From assembly GCF_009760925.1 (NCBI RefSeq), contig NZ_VRLV01000022.1, forward strand, positions 62,001-126,000: DNA of 64,000 bases. Reading direction: 5' to 3'. This stretch comes from Nonomuraea typhae. GTDB lineage: Bacteria > Actinomycetota > Actinomycetes > Streptosporangiales > Streptosporangiaceae. Positions 62,190-64,000 of this stretch are shown here, in pieces. Position 1 is the first letter of the stretch, and each line of letters opens with the position of its first letter. Below the pieces are notes generated by a model. It was not told the DNA's origin and did not search any database. It was given only the letters and a program-made list of their open reading frames with translations. The position numbers and the translations under genes were made by a program.

Positions 62190-63065
62190 TCAGTCCAAGA
62201 GGCACTGAGCCGCCGCCAGAACCTCCGACTTCTTGATCGCGAGAACCCCCTCGCCGCCCGGGTCGCGCGAGAGTCCCCTGCACAACACGATGTGCCGCCC
62301 ACGCGGTGACGAATCCGGCTGCACGGGCGAGCCATGACCGGACAGAACGACCGCCGGGGTGGCGAACGCGCCGGCCAGGCGGGCGATGCCGGTCTCGCCC
62401 GTGATGACGAGCCTGGCCGTGCGCACCAGTTCCGCGAGTTCCGCCACCTCGGTACGGCCGGCCGCCACCTGGTCAGGCGGCAACGCCGCCGCGGCGGCGA
62501 CCCGGGCGGCCAGCGAACGGTCTGCGGACGAGCCGGTCACCACCACGCGCAACCCTTGGCGGCCGAGCTTCCTGGCGATGTGGGCGAAACGTTTGGGCCG
62601 CCACCGGTGGGCCCGAGAGGATGCTCCCGGATGCACGATGACATGCGCTTTCGGCTGATGCGTGCCCAGGAGCAGATCGCCCGGGTCGGTGGCCATGCCG
62701 TACCAGTTGAGCAGATCGCACCAGCGCTGCACCTCGGGCACGTCCAGCAGCCAGCACGGACCGTCGGGACCATAAGACAGGAGATCGCCCGGCTGCGTGT
62801 CACGCAGCGCCCGGACGCTGTTCGGCCCCTTGCCGTGGAAGTTCACCCCGATGTCCGGCTGCTCGTAGGGGATGGGGCCGGGGCCCGACACGTCCAGCAG
62901 GTCGGTGCCGGCGTCGATCCGCGGCAGGAGCCCGGCCAGCCGGGCGGGGGCGGCGAGGACTATGCGCCGCAGCGGATGCGCCCGGCGCAGCGCCCTCAGG
63001 GCGGGAACGATCGTGAGGAGACCTTCCAGACCGCGGCCCCGCAGGACCAGCACGTCGAGAGCCAT
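62190..63065 (-). CDS. glycosyltransferase family 9 protein
   Basis: A 291-residue protein beginning MALDVLVLRGRGLEGLLTIVPALRALRRAHPLRRIVLAA, as in ADP-heptose:heptosyltransferases. VIVHPGASSRAHRWRPKRFAHIARKLG and VITGETGIARLAGAFATPAVVLSGHGSP carry the sugar-nucleotide site. Gram-positive members are of unknown acceptor; no LPS is expected. ATG 63065. Confidence 0.92.
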   Translation of the reverse strand: MALDVLVLRGRGLEGLLTIVPALRALRRAHPLRRIVLAAPARLAGLLPRIDAGTDLLDVSGPGPIPYEQPDIGVNFHGKGPNSVRALRDTQPGDLLSYGPDGPCWLLDVPEVQRWCDLLNWYGMATDPGDLLLGTHQPKAHVIVHPGASSRAHRWRPKRFAHIARKLGRQGLRVVVTGSSADRSLAARVAAAAALPPDQVAAGRTEVAELAELVRTARLVITGETGIARLAGAFATPAVVLSGHGSPVQPDSSPRGRHIVLCRGLSRDPGGEGVLAIKKSEVLAAAQCLLD

Positions 63066-63162
63066 GGCAGTGGGACTACCCCGACGGACCCCGCTCAGGC
63101 GTCGGACGGGCACGGTGATCCAAACGGTTACCTCCGCGACCTGACGGGCAGAGGAGATGGCC

Positions 63163-63720
63163 ATGAGCACCATCGAGTATTCCGCGGACGTCCGTGTCCC
63201 CGTGAGCGTCGCCTATAACCAGTGGACGCAGTTCGAGAGCTTCCCCGAGTTCATGCAGGGGGTGGAGTCGGTCAGGCAGCTCACCGACACGCGCGCCGCC
63301 TGGCTGGCCGAGATCGCCGGGGTCAAGCGGGAGTTCGAGAGCGAGATCACCGAGCAGCATCCCGACGAGCGCGTGGCCTGGCGCAGCCACGGCCCGCCCA
63401 GACACGCAGGCGTTGTCACGTTCCATCGGCTCGACGACACCACCACCCGCGTCATGCTCCAGATGGAATACGACCCCGAGGGGTTCGTCGAGACCGCCGG
63501 CGACTGGCTTCAAGTCGTCAGGATGCGCGTGCAGGGCGATCTGCGCCGTTTCAAGGACTTCATCGAATCCCGCGACCGGGAGACCGGCGCCTGGCGCGGG
63601 GACGTGCCGCGCCCGAACGCTCCCGGTGCCGATACCTCACCGCACACCCGGTCCGCACAAAGCCACGAGGCGCCGCTGCCGGGCACCGGCTACCCGGCGC
63701 CTCCGGCATCGGGCGGCTGA
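63163..63720 (+). CDS. SRPBCC (polyketide cyclase/dehydrase-like) protein
   Basis: A 185-residue START-like protein: IEYSADVRVPVSVAYNQWTQFESFPEFMQGVESVRQL, VTFHRLDDTTTRVMLQMEYDPEG, LRRFKDFIE. A Pro/Ser-rich tail of ~40 residues is probably disordered. GAGGAG precedes ATG 63163. Often found with PRC-barrel and stress genes, as here. Confidence 0.93.
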   Translation: MSTIEYSADVRVPVSVAYNQWTQFESFPEFMQGVESVRQLTDTRAAWLAEIAGVKREFESEITEQHPDERVAWRSHGPPRHAGVVTFHRLDDTTTRVMLQMEYDPEGFVETAGDWLQVVRMRVQGDLRRFKDFIESRDRETGAWRGDVPRPNAPGADTSPHTRSAQSHEAPLPGTGYPAPPASGG

Positions 63721-63774
63721 CCCGCGCGCTCGCGGCCGGGCCGCCCATCTCCAAATCCACAACAGGAGGTTTTC

Positions 63775-64000
63775 ATGTACGACATGTGGAGCTATCGACC
63801 TGGCGTCCACGACGACGACACTCTCGACATCGTCGGCTTCGACGTCGAGGCCACCGACGGGTCGATCGGGTCAGTGGACGAAGCCCAGCACGAGACCGGC
63901 TCACGCTGCATCGTGGTCGACACCGGCCCGTGGATCTTCGGTTCCAAGCACGTGCTACCGGCCGGCACCGTCATCCGGATCGACCCGCAGGAACGCAAGG
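63775..64000 (+). CDS. PRC-barrel domain protein, N-terminal part (runs off right edge)
   Basis: The first 75 residues: MYDMWSYRPGVHDDDTL, LDIVGFDVEATDGSIGSVDE, GSRCIVVDTGPWIFGSKHVLPAGTV: PRC-barrel pattern with the usual VDTGPWIFGKKV-like core. AACAGGAGG lies 8 nt before ATG 63775. Family members are common in actinomycete stress loci. Confidence 0.9.
   Translation, partial: MYDMWSYRPGVHDDDTLDIVGFDVEATDGSIGSVDEAQHETGSRCIVVDTGPWIFGSKHVLPAGTVIRIDPQERK

Overview
The window is GC-rich actinobacterial chromosome. A bldC-type regulator beside a Leu/Phe/Val dehydrogenase, frequent GTG starts, ATGA/GTGA stop-start overlaps, many TetR/XRE-DUF5753 regulators and an ECF41 sigma factor point to a filamentous actinomycete. 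Streptosporangiaceae (Nonomuraea-like) is my inference, not proven.

Layout. 1-10 kb: core and metabolic genes (valine dehydrogenase 5' part, bldC, TetR and LacI regulators, a coupled amidase/beta-N-acetylhexosaminidase pair, CopZ-like chaperone, MFS exporter with divergent TetR and palindromic operators, DUF1772 protein). 10.1-15.8 kb: a small integrative element bounded by a 19-bp perfect direct repeat whose right copy is the 3' end of lpdA. It carries a DUF6879/XRE-DUF5753/DUF397 gene group, small ORFs and an integrase whose 5' end is fused to a broken IS5-type transposase. 15.8-19 kb: lpdA, a NarL-type response regulator, pyrD. 19.1-24.8 kb: a tightly coupled four-gene operon, HerA ATPase, NurA nuclease, Dam-type adenine methylase and a HEPN protein, the best candidate here for a little-described DNA-modification/defence system. 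24.8-30.1 kb: MacB-like ABC exporter operon with adaptor and lipoprotein, divergent from an OmpR/HK two-component system. 30-39.4 kb: mostly housekeeping genes, CPBP protease, metallophosphoesterase, zincin, MFS, PspC, acyl-CoA dehydrogenase, and a tRNA-Glu/Asp/Phe cluster with an integrase scrap beside it.

39.5-47.3 kb: a second mobile region next to tRNA-Lys: integrase with 11-bp tandem repeats, a 1112-aa fused nuclease/methylase/specificity enzyme (type ISP/IIG-like), an intact 1.45-kb IS carrying an accessory coiled-coil/winged-helix gene, a signal-peptidase-like lipoprotein lacking its catalytic dyad, and a transposase remnant. 47.3-49.7 kb: an ECF41 sigma gene divergent from a carboxymuconolactone-decarboxylase-like gene and an NmrA/SDR gene, with identical -35/-10 motifs on both strands. 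49.7-52.5 kb: a deletion scar joining two gene fragments, two SDR genes and a TetR gene with a 16-bp perfect palindrome.

52.8-64 kb: a run of stress-type genes: STAS protein, winged-helix regulator, PNPOx-like, DUF4235, hemerythrin, P450 pseudogene, EF-hand, GCS2-like ligase, SDR, FAD/Rieske oxidoreductase, large catalase, GT9, SRPBCC and the start of a PRC-barrel protein. Defence and mobility functions are concentrated in the two integrated regions and the HerA operon; the last third looks like a redox/general stress block.
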